Positions 5,650 through 11,218 of a stretch of 11,218 nt of DNA are shown here, piece after piece. A model generated the notes under the pieces. That model worked only from the letters and a program-made list of their open reading frames with translations, was not told the DNA's origin and ran no database searches. Positions within the stretch are counted from its first letter, which is position 1. Each line of letters opens with the position of its first letter. Source of the DNA: Thermoplasmatota archaeon (GTDB taxonomy: Archaea; Thermoplasmatota; Penumbrarchaeia; Penumbrarchaeales; Penumbrarchaeaceae); assembly GCA_030600725.1 (NCBI GenBank), contig JAUVLN010000038.1, forward strand, positions 1 through 11,218, written 5' to 3'. A program made the position numbers and the translations under genes.

Positions 5650-7794
5650 ATGAACGGCACCACGGATATCATCAGCACCAAGGACTATGAACGAAAACAG
5701 GTCTCAAAGGGCTACAGCGGTGAAACGCTGAAGGTGAACCTTTCCCACCGCACCTTCGAGATCAAGGAGGTAACCGACCTGATGAAGGAGAAGTTCATCG
5801 GGGGAAAGGGTTTCGACCTATATCTTCTCTGGCAGGCGGTGACCGGAGATACGAAATGGGATTCGGAGGAGAACGAGATCGTCATATCCTCCGGCCCTCT
5901 GGGCGGTACTCCCGTCTATCCCGGATCGGGGAAGTCCATCGTGGTATCCATCTCCCCCCTCACCGGTTCGATAATGGACAGCAACGTGGGTGGATATTTT
6001 GGGCCCTACCTCAAGTTCGCCGGTTTCGATTCTTTGGAAGTTCAGGGAAAGAGCAGTGAACCGGTCGCACTGATCATAGATGGGATCGATGGGAACATAT
6101 GGTTGGAAAAGGCCCCGAAGGACCTGTCGGATGATGCCTACGAGATAACGAAACACTATCATGAGAAGATAGGCAAGGGTGAGCCTGGGCAGGTATCAGT
6201 GGTCTGTGCGGGTACCGCCGCTGGAAAGGTGATGATGGGGTGTCTGAACTTCTCCTGGTACGATCAGAAGAGGGGTATTTTCAGGCTGAAGCAGGCGGGC
6301 AGGGGCGGCATGGGCACTGTCTTTGCCGATAAGGGGATCAAGGCGATCGTTGCCAGGTGTCCCCCGGTATCGATCAACTCCAACAGGCCCGCGGACAAGA
6401 AGGCGCTGATGGAGGTTGCCAGGTCCCATTCCGGTGAGATAGTGGCCCTGGACCCCAAACAGAACGAGATGGCAAGGGTGGGAACGGCCCATCTGACAAC
6501 GATCATGGAGGATTACGATCTCCTGCCCACGTGCAACTACAAGTTCGGGACGGGGAAGGATATCGGCTGCAGCGCGGAGACCATTGGAAGGGAGGCATAC
6601 AGGAAGAGGTTTGACAAGGGATTCGACGGATGCTGGATAGGCTGTACGGTGGCCTGCGCCCATGGTGTGAAGGACTTCAAGCTGACCTCCGGGCCTTTGA
6701 AGGGCCAGAGGGTCTGGGTGGACGGCCCCGAATACGAGACCATTGCAGGGTGCGGGTCCAACTGTGGGATATTCGATCCGGACCATGTCATAGAGATGAA
6801 CTACTGGTGCGATACGTACGGATTGGACACGATCTCGGTGGGAACCTCAATAGCCTTCGTGATGGAGTGCTACGAGAACGGTCTGATCAATAAGGCGAAC
6901 ACAGGCGGCCTTGAGCTCAACTTCGGCAACAGGGAGGCGTCCCTGGAGATCCTCCATCAGATGGCGCGTGGAGAAGGGTTCGGGGCCATTCTGGGAACCG
7001 GCATCAGGAACATGAAGAGGATATTCCACGAGGAGTTCGGTGCTGACCTGGAATTCATGAATGACATAGGCATGGAGGCCAAGGGCCTGGAGTATTCCGA
7101 GTACATGACCAAGGAGTCCCTTGCACAGCAGGGGGGATACGGCCTGGCCCTGAAGGGCCCACAGCACGATGAGGCCTGGCTGATCTTCCTGGACATGGTG
7201 CATAATTTCATGCCCACCTTCGAACAGAAGGCGGAAGCGCTCCATTGGTTCCCGATGTTTCGGACCTGGTTCGGCCTGTGTGGGCTCTGTAAACTCCCCT
7301 GGAACGATATAGTCCCGGAGGACAACAAGGAGACGGCGGAGCCTGCCAAGGTGATGAAACATATCAAATGGTATGCTGAGTTCTACTCGGCGGTCACCGG
7401 AAACAGGGTTGGCCCTGATGGCCTGATAAGGATGTCCGAGGGAGTATACAATTTCCAGAGGATATTCAACCTCAGGATGGGTTTCGGCAAACGCGTTCAT
7501 GACGATATCCCTTACAGGTCCGTCGGTCCGGTTACGGAGGAAGAGTATCTATCGAGGGAGGATAGGTATGATACACAGCTGAAAGAGCAGCTTGGCCTGG
7601 ATCCCTCGAAGATCTCCCTTTCCGAAAGGATGGCCGCCCTCAGAAAGTACCGGGAGGACCGGTACGAGAGTTTGAAGGATGCCGTCTACAAGAGGCGCGG
7701 TTGGACCAATGACGGTGTGGTGACGATCGAGAAGGCGAGGGAACTGGGAATAGATATCCCGGGTGTTCTGGAGCTGCTCCGGAGGAACCAGTAG
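5650..7794 (+). CDS. Aldehyde:ferredoxin oxidoreductase (AOR) family protein, tungsten-bispterin type
   Basis: AOR-family enzyme expected to bind a tungsten (or molybdenum) bis-pterin and one [4Fe-4S] cluster in the cytoplasm; family members oxidise aldehydes or, in the BamB branch, reduce benzoyl-CoA. Of 714 residues, the first 200 hold the AOR N-domain (FIGGKGFDLYLL; SSGPLGGTPVYPGSGKS). Cluster cysteines are seen as C328-x3-C332-x3-C336 rather than the classical C-x2-C-x3-C, with the fourth expected at C544 or C547 in GLCGLCK. The active-site region GPEYETIAGCGSNCG is at about 359-373. The first pterin motif DTYGLDT (388-394) is intact, but the second lacks its usual aspartate. The tail with EDRYESLKDAVYKRRGW is typical of longer, BamB-like members; P. 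furiosus AOR is about 605 residues. A ThiS/MoaD-like gene follows after 52 bases. Family is certain; substrate unknown. Confidence 0.93.
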   Translation: MNGTTDIISTKDYERKQVSKGYSGETLKVNLSHRTFEIKEVTDLMKEKFIGGKGFDLYLLWQAVTGDTKWDSEENEIVISSGPLGGTPVYPGSGKSIVVSISPLTGSIMDSNVGGYFGPYLKFAGFDSLEVQGKSSEPVALIIDGIDGNIWLEKAPKDLSDDAYEITKHYHEKIGKGEPGQVSVVCAGTAAGKVMMGCLNFSWYDQKRGIFRLKQAGRGGMGTVFADKGIKAIVARCPPVSINSNRPADKKALMEVARSHSGEIVALDPKQNEMARVGTAHLTTIMEDYDLLPTCNYKFGTGKDIGCSAETIGREAYRKRFDKGFDGCWIGCTVACAHGVKDFKLTSGPLKGQRVWVDGPEYETIAGCGSNCGIFDPDHVIEMNYWCDTYGLDTISVGTSIAFVMECYENGLINKANTGGLELNFGNREASLEILHQMARGEGFGAILGTGIRNMKRIFHEEFGADLEFMNDIGMEAKGLEYSEYMTKESLAQQGGYGLALKGPQHDEAWLIFLDMVHNFMPTFEQKAEALHWFPMFRTWFGLCGLCKLPWNDIVPEDNKETAEPAKVMKHIKWYAEFYSAVTGNRVGPDGLIRMSEGVYNFQRIFNLRMGFGKRVHDDIPYRSVGPVTEEEYLSREDRYDTQLKEQLGLDPSKISLSERMAALRKYREDRYESLKDAVYKRRGWTNDGVVTIEKARELGIDIPGVLELLRRNQ

Positions 7795-7846
7795 ATTAAA
7801 ATTCGGGCCAATTCTTTAATCCTGATCTACCATTGGGTCACTCCAC

Positions 7847-8044
7847 ATGTTGATCATTGATGATGAGAGCCACCCATTTGTCGTTGGCGAGACCGTGGAA
7901 GATGCCCTCAGGAGGACGGATCATTTCTTCCCATTCATGGCAGTCCAGATGAACGGAAGATGGCTTCGAAGGGATGATTGGAACGCCCTGGAGGTCAAGG
8001 ACAGCTCATCGATCAGGACCGTGGAGATGATCGCAGGTGGATGA
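7847..8044 (+). CDS. ThiS/MoaD-like ubiquitin-fold sulfur carrier protein
   Basis: Small beta-grasp protein of 65 residues ending in the diagnostic Gly-Gly (MIAGG), the tail that is adenylated and thiocarboxylated so that the protein can donate sulfur. The central VQMNGRWLRRDDW corresponds to the 'xVNGxxVpr' region of the fold, and TVEMIAGG to the final strand and tail. It lies 52 bases after the AOR-family gene on the same strand, so a role in making the dithiolene of that enzyme's pterin cofactor is the natural reading; a thiamine or tRNA-thiolation role cannot be excluded. No convincing ribosome binding site precedes the ATG. A TTTAAT element about 30 bases upstream could give an additional leaderless transcript. 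The stop is nine bases from that of the convergent peptidase gene. Confidence 0.82.
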   Translation: MLIIDDESHPFVVGETVEDALRRTDHFFPFMAVQMNGRWLRRDDWNALEVKDSSSIRTVEMIAGG

Positions 8045-8053
8045 TCGGTTTAA

Positions 8054-9394
8054 TCATGTCCATTGTACCGCTTTTATGAACTCATCCCAGCCTGTATCCT
8101 GTGCGAACCTTATATCCTCGTAATCGCTGTTGTATTCGGAGGAGCGGTACGGCAGGTAGATCGATATGCCGTGGGCATCGGCGTGTCCCCCGGATTCGTC
8201 AGTATTCCTGAGCAATATGATGGTCTCATCGACCAGTTCCATCACCCTCTTTGCGTTGGTGGTGGATCTCATCGTCCCCGCCGTGGATTTCGTGAGCATG
8301 TAGGCGAGGTCCCACAGGTCGTAGTTCGTGTATGTGGATAACCCTATCCAGTCCATCTGGCCCGAGAAGGATTCGGTGTGGAGTTCATCCGGGGTCTCCG
8401 GATGGCCGATCACCAGGTTGATGAGAGTGGCCTGGTTGATCGTCTGTCCTATCCCGGTGACCTTGCCCAGCAGCTCCTTGGACAGTACATCAACGGCGGC
8501 CGTTAGCTCCTCCATCCTCGAAAGGTCGTATATCGCAAATACGTCCGAATAGCTCTCCTTGGGTATGAACGGAGGGGCCCTCCACGGCCCGTAATCGGCG
8601 AACGTCTTTCCCATAACGATGGCGAACTCCCCCCCGTCCATCTCCGGGTTCCTGGAAAGATTGGTCCAGCATTTATCATACTGCCAGTTCCCCGGCTCCC
8701 AGATATCGTTTTCGGGATCGGCCTCTGATCCCCATCCGTATGTTGAGCCGCCCACGAAGTAGTCGCAGGAGGATACGAGCTCGTATGCGAACTCGGCCAT
8801 GCCGACAAGGCATCCCTCGGTGGAGAGGATGTCGATGTTCCTCCCGATATGGGCTTTGAATTCATCGCAGACCGATCCTATCTCGGGAAGGGAGAGGTGA
8901 TCCACCTCGCTTTCGTCCCAGCACATTCCCCTCCACCCCCCGCCGTGGTTTGACAGGTGAACGTTGTATCTGTATGCGGGGTATGTGTCGGCCCCCCATT
9001 TCAGGAACTTCAGGAGCTCTTCATCTCCTCCGGTGTTCAGCTCGTTATCCGTCCATTCGGGGTCGATATCGGTGAGATTGAGCTCTATCGATCCCCCCTC
9101 ATGTACTTCGAGAAGTCGTGTGTCCCCCGTCCCCTCCTTGTCCAGGATCACCAGGATGTTGCTTTCCTCGCTGTCGGGTACCATCTCAAGGAAGTGGAGG
9201 TTGCAAAGCATCATGTTCCACTCGCCCAGGTTCCCGTCGCCGCAGAACCAGAGGAGAGATGTCCATTGGGCGAGGTGTGCCTCCTCCTCCACATCCGATA
9301 CATCCTTTCCCCCCGACCGGATCACCAGTGATGCCGCGATCAGAATGAATACCGCTGCCAGGGCAATCGCTCCGATGACCAGTTTCCTCTTCAT
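8054..9394 (-). CDS. Clostripain-family (C11) cysteine peptidase, membrane-anchored
   Basis: Secreted or surface-held peptidase of 446 residues. A basic start (MKRK) and hydrophobic stretch at about 5-25 form a signal sequence or uncleaved anchor; there is no lipobox cysteine. The catalytic dyad is visible as H150 in LSNHGGGW and C195 in STEGCLVGMAEFAYEL, 45 residues apart as in other C11 enzymes. The N-terminal strand TSLLWFCGDGNL and the C-terminal HGISIYLPY followed by GWDEFIKA complete the family pattern, so the protein appears full length. The residue two before the catalytic cysteine is Glu193 where Asp is usual; that position lines the S1 pocket for Arg/Lys. The ATG has a TATA box 27 bases upstream and no ribosome binding site, which fits leaderless translation. 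Likely role: degradation of external protein; processing of surface proteins is an alternative. Confidence 0.9.
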   Translation of the reverse strand: MKRKLVIGAIALAAVFILIAASLVIRSGGKDVSDVEEEAHLAQWTSLLWFCGDGNLGEWNMMLCNLHFLEMVPDSEESNILVILDKEGTGDTRLLEVHEGGSIELNLTDIDPEWTDNELNTGGDEELLKFLKWGADTYPAYRYNVHLSNHGGGWRGMCWDESEVDHLSLPEIGSVCDEFKAHIGRNIDILSTEGCLVGMAEFAYELVSSCDYFVGGSTYGWGSEADPENDIWEPGNWQYDKCWTNLSRNPEMDGGEFAIVMGKTFADYGPWRAPPFIPKESYSDVFAIYDLSRMEELTAAVDVLSKELLGKVTGIGQTINQATLINLVIGHPETPDELHTESFSGQMDWIGLSTYTNYDLWDLAYMLTKSTAGTMRSTTNAKRVMELVDETIILLRNTDESGGHADAHGISIYLPYRSSEYNSDYEDIRFAQDTGWDEFIKAVQWT

Positions 9395-9417
9395 TATCCG
9401 AGGATAAACCTACAGGT

Positions 9418-9427
9418 ATTATATTGG
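9418..9427 (-). promoter_or_regulatory. TATA box of the C11 peptidase gene
   Basis: CCAATATAAT on the minus strand has its A/T core centred about 27 bases before the ATG. Transcription would start at the A of that ATG, giving a leaderless mRNA. Confidence 0.55.
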
Positions 9428-9444
9428 TTTTGGTGAGATATTCC

Positions 9445-9454
9445 ACAATATTGT
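9445..9454. promoter_or_regulatory. Perfect palindrome upstream of the peptidase promoter (candidate operator)
   Basis: ACAATATTGT is a perfect 10-base palindrome centred about 27 bases upstream of the peptidase TATA box. It shares the TATTGT/ACAATA half-site with the inverted repeat upstream of the AOR gene and with the regulator promoter. Confidence 0.3.
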
Positions 9455-9504
9455 TGATGATCCCATCTATCATGAAGGTCGCGTCTGATATGATCTGGAA
9501 ATTG

Positions 9505-9546
9505 CGGGGTGGACGCCCCGTCCTTTCGGGTCGCACCGCCCACCCT
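9505..9546 (-). other. GC-rich segment with competing hairpins between the surface-protein and peptidase genes
   Basis: Several mutually exclusive stems can be drawn: CGGGG/CCCCG (9505-9520), GGACG/CGTCC (9511-9523), CCCG/CGGG (9517-9530) and GGGTGG with CCACCC (9507-9545). The segment is noncoding, downstream of the surface-protein stop and upstream of the peptidase promoter. It may be a 3'-end structure or processing signal. There is no T-run of the usual archaeal terminator kind next to it. Confidence 0.35.
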
Positions 9547-9557
9547 GATGGCTCTAT

Positions 9558-9572
9558 TCCGTATCGAACGGA
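9558..9572 (-). terminator. Hairpin directly after the tandem stop codons of the surface-protein gene
   Basis: TCCGT-ATCGA-ACGGA forms a perfect five-base stem with a five-base loop, starting one base after the second of two adjacent TGA stops. It could protect the 3' end or help termination, but it lacks a following U-tract, so this is tentative. Confidence 0.3.
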
Positions 9573-9575
9573 TCA

Positions 9576-11218
9576 TCAGAACAGATCGTCGATCTTTGAT
9601 GGGCTGCTCTGGGCCGAATTCGCCGACGGTTCCGCTGCGGGCGCCGGGGTCGGACTAGGCTCTGGTGCCTGAACTTGCCCCTGTCCTGCAGGGGGTTGGA
9701 AGGGTAGGGGGGGAGCGTCTGGCAGCTCCGGAGCGGCCCCCTGGGCAGGGGTGGTTTGAGTGGATGGGGCCGGTAGTGGAGGAGCGGCGCTGCCTTGATC
9801 CACCCTCTCGGGGGAGGGGGCGATCGACAGGTCCTTCTCCAGCTCCTCGAGCGTTGTCCCCTTGATATGGGGGTTCTCCTCGATGGGGCTGGCCTTCTCC
9901 TTTTTAACTTCCTTTTTCGTTTCACCGGGCGTGCTTCTTCCGACCTTCACGAAGATGAAGACCGATAGTATCGCACAGAGGCCTATGATCAAGGCAAACA
10001 GGATCAATGTGATCATGAAATAATACCCGACGGTCTCGATCGCGCTGTTGATCTTCTGATCCTGAGGCTCCCTGGCGGACATCACGTTGATAGGGATGGA
10101 ATCGCCCTTTGAGAACTCCTGTACGTTGTTCTCCTGATCCGTGAAGCTCGCCATGACATCCAACTGACAGCTCTCCCCGTAATCCATGCAGTCATTGGCC
10201 CTGCAGTCGTACGTGAGGGTGGTCTGCTCACCAGGTGGCAGCGACACTCCGTATCGGATCGGCACCTCCACACTGACCATGTTATCCGTGCATGAGAGCA
10301 TAAGTTCGAACTCATCTATCGTGACATCTCCCGAGTTGTATACGGTGACCTTGAGGATAAAATCCGACCCGGGTTTGACATCTGCCGTGGAGATCGATGT
10401 GACCTCGATCTTTCCAGGATCGGCCTTGATATTGACCTGGACCGTCTCGTTGATCGTCACCTTTTCCATGTGGTCGTTGTATCCGGTGATGATCACGTAG
10501 ACATTCTGGGGGCCGCTCAGGGTCATAGGTGCGATATCGGCCCTCATTCCAGCTGAATAGGTGCCGGTATATCCATTCGAGGATCCCTCCAGGTTGATGC
10601 CGGATTCCGAGTAGATCGGATCGGCACTACCTTCCGAACCCGCCGCGCACAATATTGAGGGGTTTTCGGATGTTACCGTCACACTGGCATCCGTTAATGG
10701 ATACAGCTCCTTGTTCGTGACCTCGATCTCCAGGTATGCGTTCCTGTCACCGGAACCGAGCGTGCTTGTACATTCCACGGGGATGTCCATCCCATCATGA
10801 TCATCCAATACCCTGACCATGAGGTGAGGTGGTAGGAGCTCCATGGGACGCGGATCGCTCTTGAACCACATGATCTCCATGTATTCCTCCCTTCCCATCT
10901 CATCAGACTGGTATGAGTCCAGCCTGATACCCGCACCGGTATCGTCGAAGGGATCGGTATACGTGATCTTGTAATCTATCGGGATGAGGTAGTCGCCGGG
11001 CGGCAACATCTCCGACACACCGATCTTGGGGAATGTGGCAACGAAACCTTCACCTATCGGGATGTCCTCTGAGGTGAACTCCAACGGGGGATAGACCTTG
11101 GATGCCCCATCGTTCTCATCATAGTAGAAATCCTGTTGTCTCAGGAATCTGGAGGAATCGAGGTCCAGGCTGACAGTCGCGGATATTATCGGAACATTGC
11201 CCTCGTTACTGAAGGCCA
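9576..11218 (-). CDS. S-layer/COG1361-like surface protein with C-terminal membrane anchor and Pro/Ala-rich tail (partial, N-terminus beyond right edge)
   Basis: The frame stays open to the right edge, giving 546 visible residues (numbered from the edge), so the true start is outside. The visible part has Ig-like/CARDB-type beta repeats typical of archaeal S-layer-related proteins (VSLPPGEQTTLTYDC; VTVYNSGDVTIDEFEL) and several cysteines in the last repeat that could form disulfides. One membrane segment lies at about 398-422. It is followed by a 124-residue tail: a Lys/Glu-rich stretch, a helix-like TTLEELEKDL, a long Pro/Ala/Gln-rich low-complexity region and the terminal SKIDDLF. The tail is predicted cytoplasmic from the topology (exported repeats first). 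Two adjacent TGA codons end the gene. Likely a cell-envelope protein; ligand or partners unknown. It precedes the C11 peptidase on the same strand, but that gene has its own promoter. Confidence 0.8.
   Translation of the reverse strand, partial: AFSNEGNVPIISATVSLDLDSSRFLRQQDFYYDENDGASKVYPPLEFTSEDIPIGEGFVATFPKIGVSEMLPPGDYLIPIDYKITYTDPFDDTGAGIRLDSYQSDEMGREEYMEIMWFKSDPRPMELLPPHLMVRVLDDHDGMDIPVECTSTLGSGDRNAYLEIEVTNKELYPLTDASVTVTSENPSILCAAGSEGSADPIYSESGINLEGSSNGYTGTYSAGMRADIAPMTLSGPQNVYVIITGYNDHMEKVTINETVQVNIKADPGKIEVTSISTADVKPGSDFILKVTVYNSGDVTIDEFELMLSCTDNMVSVEVPIRYGVSLPPGEQTTLTYDCRANDCMDYGESCQLDVMASFTDQENNVQEFSKGDSIPINVMSAREPQDQKINSAIETVGYYFMITLILFALIIGLCAILSVFIFVKVGRSTPGETKKEVKKEKASPIEENPHIKGTTLEELEKDLSIAPSPERVDQGSAAPPLPAPSTQTTPAQGAAPELPDAPPLPFQPPAGQGQVQAPEPSPTPAPAAEPSANSAQSSPSKIDDLF

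Noticed and set aside
6847..7500. 217-codon minus-strand frame inside the AOR gene
   Set aside because: It is antisense to strongly conserved AOR sequence and therefore a shadow.
9455..9488. Possible C/D-box guide RNA (TGATGA ... CTGA)
   Set aside because: Only one C-like and one D-like box are present, the base before the C box is T rather than a purine, and no C'/D pair follows at the right distance.
1..11218. tRNA, rRNA, CRISPR array, insertion sequence or prophage elements
   Set aside because: No cloverleaf or T-loop consensus in the spacers, no regularly spaced repeats, no transposase or integrase, and codon use is uniform across the genes.

Overview
The window looks like a piece of an anaerobic, non-halophilic euryarchaeal chromosome, most plausibly from the Thermoplasmatota or a related sediment lineage. 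The signs are archaeal TATA boxes (several about 26-27 bases before a start codon, as in leaderless transcripts), some GGAGG-type ribosome binding sites, frequent AGG arginine and ATA isoleucine codons, a membrane-anchored protein ending in two winged helices, an S-layer-like protein, a tungsten-enzyme family oxidoreductase and an extracellular clostripain-type peptidase. The lineage is inferred; no rRNA, tRNA or other phylogenetic marker is present. Coding density is high and no gene-free stretch exceeds about 210 bases.

Layout. (1) 1-2143, minus strand: a two-gene operon in which an isopropylmalate/homocitrate synthase family gene overlaps by 8 bases a homoaconitase/isopropylmalate dehydratase large-subunit gene that runs off the left edge. 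Together they do the chain-elongation steps of leucine synthesis or a related 2-oxoacid elongation. (2) 2354-3031, plus strand: an unrecognised soluble 225-residue protein, divergent from the synthase and ending 7 bases from the convergent next gene. (3) 3039-5480, minus strand: an exported and membrane-anchored protein with NEW3/CARDB-like beta domains outside and two winged helices inside, a likely membrane-bound transcription regulator. (4) 5650-8044, plus strand: an aldehyde:ferredoxin oxidoreductase (AOR) family protein followed by a small ThiS/MoaD-like sulfur carrier, divergent from the regulator. (5) 8054-9394, minus strand: a membrane-anchored C11 (clostripain) peptidase. (6) 9576-11218, minus strand: an S-layer/COG1361-like surface protein with a C-terminal membrane segment and a long Pro/Ala-rich tail, 5' end outside the window.

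How the genes may work together. The regulator and the AOR gene share a 169-base intergenic region with one TATA box for each direction and an inverted repeat, so control of the AOR-ThiS pair by the membrane regulator is a reasonable hypothesis. The same TATTGT/ACAATA half-site recurs near the regulator TATA box and as a perfect palindrome upstream of the peptidase promoter. The peptidase and surface protein fit a cell that breaks down external protein, and an AOR could oxidise aldehydes made from amino acids, but that link is inference. I found no CRISPR array, insertion sequence, tRNA or rRNA. No wholly new system is evident; the strongest leads are the membrane regulator/AOR/ThiS locus and the unusual residues in the AOR and the peptidase.
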